Shown piece by piece: positions 16,658 to 25,800 of a stretch of DNA of 64,000 bases. Position numbers and translations under genes: made by a program. The notes beneath the pieces are model-generated. The model was not told the origin of the DNA. It did no database searches and saw only the letters and a list, made by a program, of their open reading frames with translations. The stretch is from Prevotella sp. (GTDB lineage Bacteria; Bacteroidota; Bacteroidia; Bacteroidales; Bacteroidaceae), in NCBI GenBank assembly GCA_016291495.1, contig JAEEXI010000009.1, forward strand, positions 1 through 64,000. Direction: 5' to 3'. Every line of letters begins with the position of its first letter. Position 1 is the first letter of the stretch.

Positions 16658-17692
16658 ATGTCTAGTAAGCTCAAAGACAATCTCAACAGTCGCTATTTCG
16701 AGGCTGCCAACCAGTTGACCTCGAAGAAGGCAAGGCGCCGTATCGTGGCTTATGTGGAGAGCTACGACGACATCTTTTTCTGGCGCACGGTCCTGACCCG
16801 CTTCGAGAACGACAAGCGCTATTTCGAAGTGATGCTGCCTTCCCACCGGAAACTGGAACGCGGCAAGAAGTCGGTGCTGATGAACTTTATTGAGGGCAGG
16901 GTAGGTGAGGATATGATAGCCTGTGTGGATGCCGACTACGACTATCTGCTGCAAGGGGTTACCGCACAGTCCAAAAAGGTGGTGGAGAGCCCGTATGTGT
17001 TCCATACCTATGCCTATGCTATCGAGAACCTGCAGTGCTACGCTCCCTCCCTGCATGAGGTCTGTGTGGCGGTGACGCTGAACGACCATCGCATCTTCGA
17101 CTTCGACGACTACTTGCGACAGTATAGCGAGGCAATATTCCCATTGTTTGTATGGTCGGTATGGGCCTATCGTACAGGGCAGCATAATAAGTTCTCGCTC
17201 TCTGACTTGGCGCGGGTGATTGATCCGGGCGGCTTTAACGTATTCGCCCCTCAGCCGTCGCTCGACCATCTCCGTCAGAAGGTGAACCGTAAGGTCCGTC
17301 AGTTACAGGCGGAATATCCGGACAACAAGGAACAGTATCTTCAGGTCAAGGCCTCCATCAGGGAGTTGGGGGTGACGCCCCAGACCACCTATCTCTATAT
17401 CCAGGGCCATTCCTTGTTCGATAATGTGGTGGTTCCTATCTTGACTAAGGTGTGCAACCGCCTTCGTTTGGAGCGTCAGGAGGAGATCAGCCGTACCGCC
17501 CGCCATCATACGCAGCGTACGAACGAGATGTCGTGTTACGAGCACTCGCTGCAGGACATCCGTCAGATGCTCAAGAAAAACATTGGCTACAGCTTCTCGC
17601 CCCAATTCCGGCAGGTGCAGGCTGATATCGAGCGCTATCTGACGACTTCGGTAAGTCGTAATCCGGGCTCATTGCCCCCAAGCAATATGTGA
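16658..17692 (+). CDS. DUF4435 protein with TOPRIM-like residues (AriB-like)
   Basis: 344 residues. VAYVESYDDIFFWRTVL places an acidic residue (Glu34) after a beta strand, and MIACVDADYD near residues 86-95 gives a D-x-D; together these are the metal-binding pattern of TOPRIM nucleases, as in AriB. The C-terminal half is helical and basic. In PARIS the ATPase holds AriB until a phage anti-restriction protein triggers it. Here the pair shares a promoter and nothing else from a defence island is present. The fold assignment rests on motifs; the defence role is inference. Confidence 0.75.
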   Translation: MSSKLKDNLNSRYFEAANQLTSKKARRRIVAYVESYDDIFFWRTVLTRFENDKRYFEVMLPSHRKLERGKKSVLMNFIEGRVGEDMIACVDADYDYLLQGVTAQSKKVVESPYVFHTYAYAIENLQCYAPSLHEVCVAVTLNDHRIFDFDDYLRQYSEAIFPLFVWSVWAYRTGQHNKFSLSDLARVIDPGGFNVFAPQPSLDHLRQKVNRKVRQLQAEYPDNKEQYLQVKASIRELGVTPQTTYLYIQGHSLFDNVVVPILTKVCNRLRLERQEEISRTARHHTQRTNEMSCYEHSLQDIRQMLKKNIGYSFSPQFRQVQADIERYLTTSVSRNPGSLPPSNM

Positions 17693-17697
17693 TTCTG

Positions 17698-18801
17698 TTA
17701 TTGGTAATGGGCGGGGGTAGAGCCAGTCATCTGGCGGAACATGCGGTGGAAATACTCACGACTGCTGAATCCGCAGTAGTCGGCTACGCTTTCCGTCGAC
17801 CAGTCGGGGTGCTCTTTCAGCACCCTTTTTGCTTCCTCTATGCGCAGCGTCGTCACCAGTCCTGCCAGTTTTCCGTATTCCGACTGTCGCAACCACTCCT
17901 GCAACTGCCGTTGTGACACACCCATCTGCTGTGCCACGATGCCCAGCGTCAGGTTGTGCTCGCGGTAGTGGCCGCTGGCTATCCATTTTTCAAGGGAAGA
18001 GTGAACTCTCGGTTCTTCAAAGGCTACGGGTAGGCGCGACAGCGGGAATCTCTTCACTCTTAACTCTTCACTTCCTTCCGCTTCTTCCACCCTCGTGATA
18101 TCCTCGCTGATGCCGTAGCTGTAGAGGCTGATGGTAGAGTAGGCGATAGCGAAGAAGTAGGCGATGGAGAAGCCTACCAATGGGGCACCCTGCATGAAGA
18201 TGACCACCGGTACGAAGAAAGCCAGCACCGCCATGGTCCTCATGCTCCATCCCATCCATCCGAACAGGTCGCGGCGGCTTCGGTCGAAGTATTCGTCGAC
18301 GGCCTGTTCCAGTTGCTTGTAGGTAATATACTGTTGTTTGAAGATGTAGCTCTGCATCAGTACGTAGAGCACCGAAGCCATATATTCCGACATGCGTAGC
18401 AGCGACGATTCCTCACGGAAAGGTATGCCGTCCAGCAGCGCCACACCGATTAATAGAATGATGGCCAGTGCACAGAAGCCACTGCTCATCAGCCATTGCC
18501 TCTGGTTGACGCGTCCTTGTTGCTGTACGTAGAGAATGGACATGCCGCAGAGCAGCGAGGCTGGCGTGAAGAACACCAGGTTGCAGCATACGGCCTGCGT
18601 CACACCCATCTGTCGGAATCCGAAGATGTATTGCAACAGAAACTGCAGGGCGATGAGTCCTGTTCCTGCCGCCATCATCCATCGTGCACGGGCAAAACTG
18701 CTGCGACGGGTGGAACGGTTGGGTACGCATGCCATCAGCATCACCGACAACATCATCATGGTCAGCATACCGCTTATCTGCATCTCACCAAGTGTAATCA
18801 T
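17698..18801 (-). CDS. AraC-family regulator with membrane-embedded N-terminus
   Basis: About 367 residues. The N-terminal two thirds contain about seven hydrophobic segments (MLTMMMLSVMLMA; GTGLIALQFLLQYIFGF; and others). The last ~100 residues are an AraC HTH domain (LTLGIVAQQMGVSQRQLQEW, VADYCGFSSREYFHRMFRQM). It would sense a signal at the inner membrane and bind DNA directly. A -7 box TAACTTTG (18814-18807, - strand) ends only five bases before ATG 18801, implying a leaderless start or use of ATG 18783, which has GGTGAG just upstream. It converges with DUF4435, leaving a 5-base gap. Confidence 0.85.
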   Translation of the reverse strand: MITLGEMQISGMLTMMMLSVMLMACVPNRSTRRSSFARARWMMAAGTGLIALQFLLQYIFGFRQMGVTQAVCCNLVFFTPASLLCGMSILYVQQQGRVNQRQWLMSSGFCALAIILLIGVALLDGIPFREESSLLRMSEYMASVLYVLMQSYIFKQQYITYKQLEQAVDEYFDRSRRDLFGWMGWSMRTMAVLAFFVPVVIFMQGAPLVGFSIAYFFAIAYSTISLYSYGISEDITRVEEAEGSEELRVKRFPLSRLPVAFEEPRVHSSLEKWIASGHYREHNLTLGIVAQQMGVSQRQLQEWLRQSEYGKLAGLVTTLRIEEAKRVLKEHPDWSTESVADYCGFSSREYFHRMFRQMTGSTPAHYQ

Positions 18802-19060
18802 GAGTGCAAAGTTACGAAAAAAGCTTGTAAAAGCGAAGCGATTTTGGAAGATTAACGCAATTCGGCCTGAAATAAAGGCAAAGAGGGGAAGAACGAGGAA
18901 GTTCAATTTAGGGCTTAAAGCATATTAGGGAGGATTGGTGAAGGAGTTAGGTTGCCAAATCGTAACCCGTTCTTATTCCGCAAACTGCTACATTTTGCAT
19001 AGCGATGGATGCCGAAAGAAATAGTAGTTTTGCAGCCATAATTAAAAAGGAGTAAGAAAC

Positions 19061-19480
19061 ATGAGAAGTACATTCAACATTTTGTTCTACGTGAACAAGA
19101 GTAAGGAGAAGAACGGTGTGGTGCCTGTGATGGGCCGTGTGACGATTAACGGCACCCAAAGCCAGTTCAGTTGTAAGAAGTCCATCCCGCTTGACATGTG
19201 GGATGTGAAAGGCAATTGTGCCAAGGGTCGTAGCAAGGAGGCATTGCAAATTAACCGCGAACTGGATAACATCAAGGCTCAAATCATCAAGCATTATCAG
19301 CATCTTTCGGATAGGGAGGCTTTCGTGACGGCAGAGATGGTGCGAAACTCCTATCAGGGGTTCGGCAGCGAATACGAGACGCTGTTGAGTGCTTTCGACA
19401 AGGACATTGCCAATCAGAAAAAGCGAGTTGGAAAGGACAGGGTTGCCAGCAACTCTTTCATGTTCTCCAGAACTCAGTAA
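19061..19480 (+). pseudogene. Truncated tyrosine integrase (N-terminal part only)
   Basis: 139 residues: the arm-binding domain of Bacteroidales site-specific recombinases (FNILFYVNKSKEKNGVVPVM, IPLDMWDVKGNCAKGRS) and the start of the core-binding helix (YETLLSAFDKDIANQKKRVG). The catalytic domain is gone: homology stops near VASNSF, followed by six unrelated codons. A -7 box TAGTTTTG lies at 19025-19032. The following 126 bases to 19606 hold no gene but have short CTTGGC/GCCAAG inverted repeats (19510-19555), possibly the remains of an element end. Confidence 0.8.
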
Positions 19481-19606
19481 GGCTGGTGGTGTCCGTATCA
19501 GCATCCTCTCACTTGGCCTCGCCAAGAGCTGACAAATGGAACCGCCAAGTGGTGCGAGGGAAGTCGCAGACACTTGACGGCTCTATTCTTAATGTGATAT
19601 AGGATT

Positions 19607-20686
19607 TTACATAGTGGCACCGGCACCGTTGCGTGGGTCCTTCAGAACAGTTTCCACCTGATTGGAATCGAAGGCATCGTAGTTATAAGAAGGCACGAAC
19701 TGCCCCCATTCACCCTGTGACAACTCCACGTCGTCTATTCCCAGACAATCCACAACCTTAATGTTGAAATCCTTATCGCCACGCCAGTCTTTCAAAGCGT
19801 TCTCCTTTGCCTTTTCTGACGTGAAGGCACATTTCTCCACATAGATATTGGAATAGACGCCATAACCTATGCAATAATTATAGTCATTACCGTCATAAAG
19901 GCAGTTGACCACATGTACTTTTCCAAAGCGGACACGCGGACAGCGCTCCACACATCCCTCTCCCCACCAGCAGCAGATAAACGTACAGTTGAGGTGTCCT
20001 TCATCTAAGTCGGCTGTGTTGTTGCTGTTGCCTATCAGGTTGCAGTTACGGTGGTCACTACTTCCGCCACTGCCTCCCTCCAATGGTTCAATGAGGTAAT
20101 GGAATCGCGTCCAACTGACGCAGATACTGTCAGAGCCTTCCACGATGTCGAAATTGCCGTCGATGCCATCCTGTATGTCACAGTGGTCCACCCACACGTT
20201 CTTTGCGCCAACCAAGCTGATATTATCGCTGTAGTTGGCATCAATATCGTAGGCTCCTGGGCCGCACAGGGTCAGGTTGCGGATAATGACATTCCTACTG
20301 CCATTCAGCAGGAAGATACCGGCATTTTCATTGCGGTTGAGGTTACTGATGGTGGCTCCTGAGAGACCGAGAATCGTCTTGTTGGAACCTACGGAAAGCA
20401 TCTTGTCGAGCGTGATGCTGCCCTCCACATACACGGTAGCGGGATCGGTGCCGCTCACTGCTGCCGCCAGTTGATCGGCGGTGGCTACCAAGATGGTGTT
20501 CTGGCCGTTGCCACCAGTTGTGTTTTCTCCGAAACCTATTGGCTTGAGACTGTCGTAGGTCGATGGGAGGGCGGGATCCTCTGTCGGATTATCGTCATTC
20601 GAACAAGAAGAGAGTGAAAAAGACACAGCAAGCAGGATGCCTGCAAACAATAGATTGTAGTGATTGTGGTTAATAAACATACGCAT
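19607..20686 (-). CDS. Pectate lyase, polysaccharide lyase family 1, lipoprotein
   Basis: 359 residues from ATG 20686. Signal peptide with lipobox LSSC. The right-handed beta-helix core carries the PL1 signatures NVWVDHCDIQDGIDGNFDIV and ERCPRVRFGKVHVVNCLY, whose R-x-P-x-x-R-x-G-like pattern holds the catalytic Arg. It cleaves polygalacturonate by beta-elimination at the cell surface or periplasm. It is divergent from the GH105 gene that handles unsaturated products. The longer ATG at 20713 overlaps the -7 box (20718-20711) and is rejected. Confidence 0.88.
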   Translation of the reverse strand: MRMFINHNHYNLLFAGILLAVSFSLSSCSNDDNPTEDPALPSTYDSLKPIGFGENTTGGNGQNTILVATADQLAAAVSGTDPATVYVEGSITLDKMLSVGSNKTILGLSGATISNLNRNENAGIFLLNGSRNVIIRNLTLCGPGAYDIDANYSDNISLVGAKNVWVDHCDIQDGIDGNFDIVEGSDSICVSWTRFHYLIEPLEGGSGGSSDHRNCNLIGNSNNTADLDEGHLNCTFICCWWGEGCVERCPRVRFGKVHVVNCLYDGNDYNYCIGYGVYSNIYVEKCAFTSEKAKENALKDWRGDKDFNIKVVDCLGIDDVELSQGEWGQFVPSYNYDAFDSNQVETVLKDPRNGAGATM

Positions 20687-20710
20687 AACATTTAAATTAG
20701 TAATTAATGA

Positions 20711-20793
20711 CAAAAGTAAAAAAAATATTTGATTGAAAAAAGAAAAGTGATAAAATAAAAAATATGAATACTCGAATAATTTGCTTATCTTTG
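20711..20793. promoter_or_regulatory. Divergent promoters of the pectin pair
   Basis: On the - strand TACTTTTG (20718-20711) serves the lyase. On the + strand TATCTTTG (20786-20793) serves the GH105 gene, 30 bases before ATG 20824. The AT-rich region between them leaves room for a shared regulator, but no clear operator is visible. Confidence 0.6.
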
Positions 20794-20823
20794 CAGCAAA
20801 ATCATATTAATAGAAGGGAAAAA

Positions 20824-22437
20824 ATGACAAACAAAGTATTTTTTCTTATTTTGGCAGTAACAGGACTTGGCTGGAGTAACACGGTAACCTCTCAGACCAC
20901 TGCAGGCGAACCATGTACGTTTACGGAGGGAGTGAGATATTCTCAACTGGTTATCAACTCACGCATAAACGACTTTAAGGCCAATCAATCTGATGCAGGC
21001 TTCGGCGTGTTCGACAGTCAAGGCAATCTTATCGCTGAGCCCAACTATTCCATGAAGAATCTTGACTATGTGCCAGGACTGGTAGCAAAAGCCATCATTG
21101 AGGCAGTGTATTATTATAAGGACAATAGCATGGTGGACGTAAGACCGTGGTATTATGCCATTCAATATTATGCAAATACATACGATATCGCCCAAGACGG
21201 AAAAGAAGGCAAGTGCTTTGACGACATTAACGCTGTGAAACTCTACTTCAAGTTACAGGAAATGGCAGGAAACAAGACTTTTGCCGAAAGTCCCTATTTC
21301 ACGAACGACGAAACCGTCTCTACGGCAAAAAAACGTTTCGCCGATGCCCTCACCTCCATCGCTATTGCCAATACCGACTATGTCATTAAAGAAAGTACGC
21401 TGGCAGGTGCAGCCGGTGGCTGGTGGCACAAGTCGTTCTACACAGACCAGATGTGGTGTGACGGGCAATATATGGGACCGGCTCTCTTGGCACAAATTGC
21501 AAACGAATACACGGACTATGCCGCCATCAGTGACAACGACTGGGATCTGATTACCAAACAGTTCACTATCTCATGGCATTACCTATGGAACGATGAGGTG
21601 AAACTTCTCTACCATGCTTTCACTGCCGATCCTGCAGGAGAGGCAGCGAAAATATGGGTGGGCATCTCTGCCGAACCGGGGGCTGAGGTTTATCATTCTG
21701 CCGAATATTGGGGACGTGCCACAGGCTGGTACTTCCTGGCACTTGTCGATGTCCTGGAACAGATGGTGAAGGCAGGACTGACGGCAACCGAGAACTTCCA
21801 AACTTTATACGGCTATCTTCAACAACTGGCAGCAGGCATTGCCGCTAAACAAGATGTCAAGACAGGTTGCTGGTATCAGTTGCTGAATTATGACGACACC
21901 TACATCGCTACAGACTATAACAGCGACTTCTGTTACACCTCGTCGCCAGTGGCCAACTATCTGGAGTCATCATGTACGGCGATTTTTATTGCTTCCTACC
22001 TCAAGGGAATGCGCCTTGGGCTTTTTGATGCCGACTATACCGACCTGGCCAAGAAAGCCTATCGTGGCTTTGTCGAGAATTTCATGGTGGCTGACGGCAT
22101 GGGCGGTGTCCACTTGGTAAGATGCAGTAAGTCGGCAGGACTTGCAGGCTTCGCATTCCGTGACGGTTCTGCCAACTATTATCTCATGGGTAAAGATACC
22201 GAACCCACCTCTACTTCAGGCAGCAACTTCTATACCGAGGGCAAGGTATTGGGAGGCTTCATCATGGCAGCTACTGAATATGAACGTCTGGGAGACATAG
22301 AAACGGGCATCGTTCCTGTCAGGAAGCAGAATGCTACCACCTCTTCCTATTCTCTCTCTGGCACCAAACTCAGTCAGCCATCCCGACGTGGCATCTATGT
22401 CAAGGGAGGAAAGAAGTATCTTCCAACTAAAGAATAG
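20824..22437 (+). CDS. GH105-type unsaturated rhamnogalacturonyl/galacturonyl hydrolase
   Basis: 537 residues from MTNKVFFLILAV, with a signal peptide cleaved near TSQ. The (alpha/alpha)6-barrel features WWHKSFYTDQMWCDGQYMGP and HSAEYWGRATGWYFLALVDV match GH88/GH105 enzymes, with Asp in MWCDGQ and in the RATGWY region as candidate catalytic/substrate residues. The last ~30 residues (YSLSGTKLSQPSRRGIYVKG) form a C-terminal tail of the kind used for type IX secretion or surface sorting. It removes unsaturated uronic acids released by lyases such as the divergent PL1 enzyme. The ATG at 20764 precedes the promoter and is rejected. Confidence 0.82.
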   Translation: MTNKVFFLILAVTGLGWSNTVTSQTTAGEPCTFTEGVRYSQLVINSRINDFKANQSDAGFGVFDSQGNLIAEPNYSMKNLDYVPGLVAKAIIEAVYYYKDNSMVDVRPWYYAIQYYANTYDIAQDGKEGKCFDDINAVKLYFKLQEMAGNKTFAESPYFTNDETVSTAKKRFADALTSIAIANTDYVIKESTLAGAAGGWWHKSFYTDQMWCDGQYMGPALLAQIANEYTDYAAISDNDWDLITKQFTISWHYLWNDEVKLLYHAFTADPAGEAAKIWVGISAEPGAEVYHSAEYWGRATGWYFLALVDVLEQMVKAGLTATENFQTLYGYLQQLAAGIAAKQDVKTGCWYQLLNYDDTYIATDYNSDFCYTSSPVANYLESSCTAIFIASYLKGMRLGLFDADYTDLAKKAYRGFVENFMVADGMGGVHLVRCSKSAGLAGFAFRDGSANYYLMGKDTEPTSTSGSNFYTEGKVLGGFIMAATEYERLGDIETGIVPVRKQNATTSSYSLSGTKLSQPSRRGIYVKGGKKYLPTKE

Positions 22438-22557
22438 GGCTCAAGAAAGTAAATAAATCCGCTTTCTCTTCGCTAAATAGTGTCCAAATATCATTAAAAA
22501 GGCCATAATTTACCGATTTTTGTTCCTATTTTGTTTCTCGGAAACGCAGAAATGTGT

Positions 22558-22565
22558 TACCTTTG
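22558..22565 (+). promoter_or_regulatory. -7 box upstream of integrase relic
   Basis: TACCTTTG, about 80 bases before the relic start codon. The downstream gene is broken, but this promoter may still transcribe into the 22868 gene. Confidence 0.5.
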
Positions 22566-22643
22566 CACCTTGGTGCAAACCGCTGATAATCAACGGAATA
22601 CAAAAGAAACCAAATATTAATTGAGATAAAAAAGGAAACAAAA

Positions 22644-22741
22644 ATGGTACGTAAAAAGAAACAAATTAAGCTCAAAGAGCCCGTCAGACTCCGTAAAAAA
22701 AGTTAAAGGACGGTAATAGGAGTCTCTATCTGGACATTTAG
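22644..22741 (+). pseudogene. Relic of a tyrosine integrase N-terminus, frameshifted
   Basis: ATG at 22644 reads VRKKKQIKLKEPVRLRKKS then stops. The adjoining frame continues LKDGNRSLYLDI and stops at 22741. Together they spell the standard opening of Bacteroidales integrases (KEPVRLR...SLKDGN-SLYLDI). The frame break is in an A7 run (22695-22701), where adding one A would restore it. The rest of the gene is absent. With the 19061 fragment this is a second integrase fossil in 4 kb. Confidence 0.65.
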
Positions 22742-22744
22742 AAA

Positions 22745-22814
22745 GTGTGAAAAAACACGTCTTTTTTCACACCTACACCTCTGTTTTTTCACACCAAGCG
22801 TGTTTTTTTCACAC
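22745..22814. repeat. Phased TTTTTTCACAC repeats
   Basis: One inverted copy GTGTGAAAAAA (22745-22755), then direct copies of TTTTTTCACAC at 22762, 22784 and 22804 (spacing 22 and 20 bp, about two helical turns). The first two sites form a stem. They lie directly upstream of the 1690-residue surface-protein gene. Confidence 0.7.
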
Positions 22815-22834
22815 TTTGTTCTGTTTTTATTTCA

Positions 22835-22842
22835 TATTTTCG
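22835..22842 (+). promoter_or_regulatory. Probable -7 box of the 1690-residue gene
   Basis: TATTTTCG, a one-base variant of TAnnTTTG, 25 bases before ATG 22868. The same TTCG variant appears before the 28451 peptide and the VapE gene. Confidence 0.5.
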
Positions 22843-22867
22843 CCAGCGTAAATTAATCTAAAGCGAT

Positions 22868-25800
22868 ATGACCGATTTCATCCAAGACTTCCTTTCAATG
22901 CCCCTATGGTTTATCATTCCACTTGGCATTATCTATGTGGCATCGCTTGCCTATATCCTCTATATCCTCTGGCACTACCGCCGCAACTCCCTTAATGCCG
23001 TGCTACTGACGGTAGCACTGCTCGTGGGGCAACAGGCGTGGGCCGAGAGTTCGTGGGAAGTCAAGAACAACAATGGCACCAGCAACACGTTTACCATCAA
23101 GCGTAGCGAGAAGGGCTATGCGCAGACTGTGCACTTCCGCACCGTCAGCCTCAGTGCCTATGCTGGGCAGCACTTCACGGCGGTGGACATGGACTACACC
23201 TTCCCTGCCGACGAGGACGAGAAGACCGTCACCGTCAGTGAGAAGACGCCCGCTGCCGACGCGTATGCCTACAAGTACCAGAACGGCAACACCATCCGCA
23301 AGTACCGCTTCGAAGTCACCGACCGCGGCGGCTTCACTTTGGCCAGTGCCGACCGCACCATGATCACCGGCACCTGCTTCAACGCCGACAAGGTGAGCCA
23401 GAGCATCACCAATCTGGTCTATTTCAACAGTAGCGGCAACTACACCAGTGGCGTCAATAGCAGCAAGTACGTGGACGTCAGCTACACTCCGCCCACCAGC
23501 CAGGTGGAAACCAGCGGCACGCTCAACGGCTACGTCCTCATCGACGATAGCTACGACTACGCGCAGAAGCCTGCCACCGTCAGCACCAGCACTCTCATTA
23601 ATAGTACCAACGCTAATGCTACCTACCTCAATGACATCGGCTATAAGATATACGCCACCGTCTGCTTTACCGAGAAGGAAAAAGACGACGGCTATCAGTA
23701 TATTCAGATTATCGCAGGCGACGGCAGCGCCAGCTACGACACTGGCTACGACCCTAACAAGAGCGTCAATGATCCTGTGAATTCTGTTTATAAGACTTGC
23801 TTCGAGCTTTCCGACGGTAGCAACGCCGAGGGCAAGCAGTACTTCCCCCACCGCTACGACTATGCCAACAAGTCGGCGGAAACGAGTGCAAGCATTGGCA
23901 TCACTGAGTTCTCGCAGACCAACGGCAAGCTCTGGCAACAGAAGTTCAAGTCGGGCTATCAGGCTACCAACTCCGGCTCCCTGATTTTCGATGCCAACAC
24001 CAGCTACATCACCACCCGCTTCGATGCCGGTGGCGACAACGACGATACCTGGGGCTACAAAGACCTCTTTGTCCGTATGGCCCTTGTCGATGCCTCTGCC
24101 CCCACCAAGAGTGAGGTCAGCGTCAACCCGGGCCGTCACGCCAAGGGCAATACCGTCTATGTCAGCGTGGTATTCAATGAGATTGTGACCGTGACGGGCA
24201 CACCGACGCTGAGCACCACTGCCGCCAACAATTGGGGCTCACTCACCTATGTGGAAGGTTCCGGCACCAACGTGCTCACCTTCAGCACCACCATCCCGCA
24301 GGATGCTACTGGCAGTCTGAACATCACTGGCTTCAGTGGTACCATTACAGACTTAGCAGGAAATGCTCCTTCTTCTATCAGTCACAATGATGTCTGCACC
24401 CTCGACGGCGACCTGGTCTACACCATCGACGACTTCCAGCAGCAGGGTGGCAACTACCTCATTACCTGCCGCGACGACCTGCGCGGACTGGCAGGATATG
24501 TGAATGCCGGCAACAACGCCAGCGGCCTCACCTTCCTGCAGGTGACCAACCTCACCTTCCCCCATACTACTAACTGGAATAGCAGCTCCAGCACCGAGAA
24601 CAACTTCACCAGCATTGGCGACGACAGCCACAAGTTCCAAGGCACCTTCGACGGCGGTGGCTACACCATCAGCGGCATACGCATCTATAATGATAACAGC
24701 TATCAGGGCCTCTTCGGCTATATCGGCAGCGGCGGCACCGTCAAGCGCGTCACACTTGCCGACGCCCGCATCACAGGTTACGACAACACCGGCGGCATCG
24801 CGGGTAATATCTTCAAGGCCACCATCGAGGACTGCACCGTAGGTGCCAACGTCTGCATCCACGCCGTAAAGAACGGCGCCTACTACCACGGCGGCATTGT
24901 AGGCAATAATGAGGCAACCGTGAATCGGTGCATCAGCCGCGCTACCCTTACCATCAAGAGCGGCGTGACTGGCTGCAGATACTTCGGCGGCATCGTGGGC
25001 TTTAACAACGGTGTTAACGGCGGCACCATCTCCGACTGTATCGCCCTCGGCGTCACTATCCCCAACGTCAACGACCGCGGTGCTATCGTCGGCTGGAACA
25101 ACAAAGGCACCCTCACTCATAACTACTACTACAACTGCAAGGTGGCCAGCAGCAGCGTGACCCCTTCCGGCGTAGGCATCGGCACCAACGGCAGCACCGC
25201 CACCAGCGACGTGGCCGGCGCCCGCGCCCTCTACATCATCACCCTCGGCACCGACGTCACTCTGGTGCGCAGCGGCACGGACCTGCCCAGCACTAACAAC
25301 AAGACCAACAAAGTCTACGACAACGGTGCTGACATCGGCGGCGTGCCCTACGGCTACGAGGGGGCGACAATCACCCTCGGCTACAGCGGCATAGGCTATC
25401 AGGTGAATTCCTACACCGCCACCGCCGGCACCATCGATGGCAACACGCTCACCATGCCCGCTGAGGCCGTCACCGTTACAGCCAACACTACCGACCTCTG
25501 GGGCGTAGAGTCTGGCTGCGACGGCACTACTGCCGCAAAAGCCTACACCATCACCACCACCGCAGGCCTCGACCTGCTGGCCACGCTGGTGAACAGCGGC
25601 AACGACTTCAAAGGCAAGTTCTTCCGTCTGGGCGACAATATCACCTACGACCACACCACCGACTGGAACGATGCCAACAGCGAAGAGAACAACTACACAG
25701 CCATCGGCGGCAATTATAACGGTAGCGATAAATTCTTCCGCGGCACCTTCGACGGCCAGGGTCATACCGTCAGCGGCATCCGCATCTACAAGGACGGTGT

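Noticed and set aside
22745..22814. Possible CRISPR or terminator cluster
   Set aside because: Repeats are 11-12 bases with ~10-base gaps, too short for CRISPR; only the first pair can form a stem.
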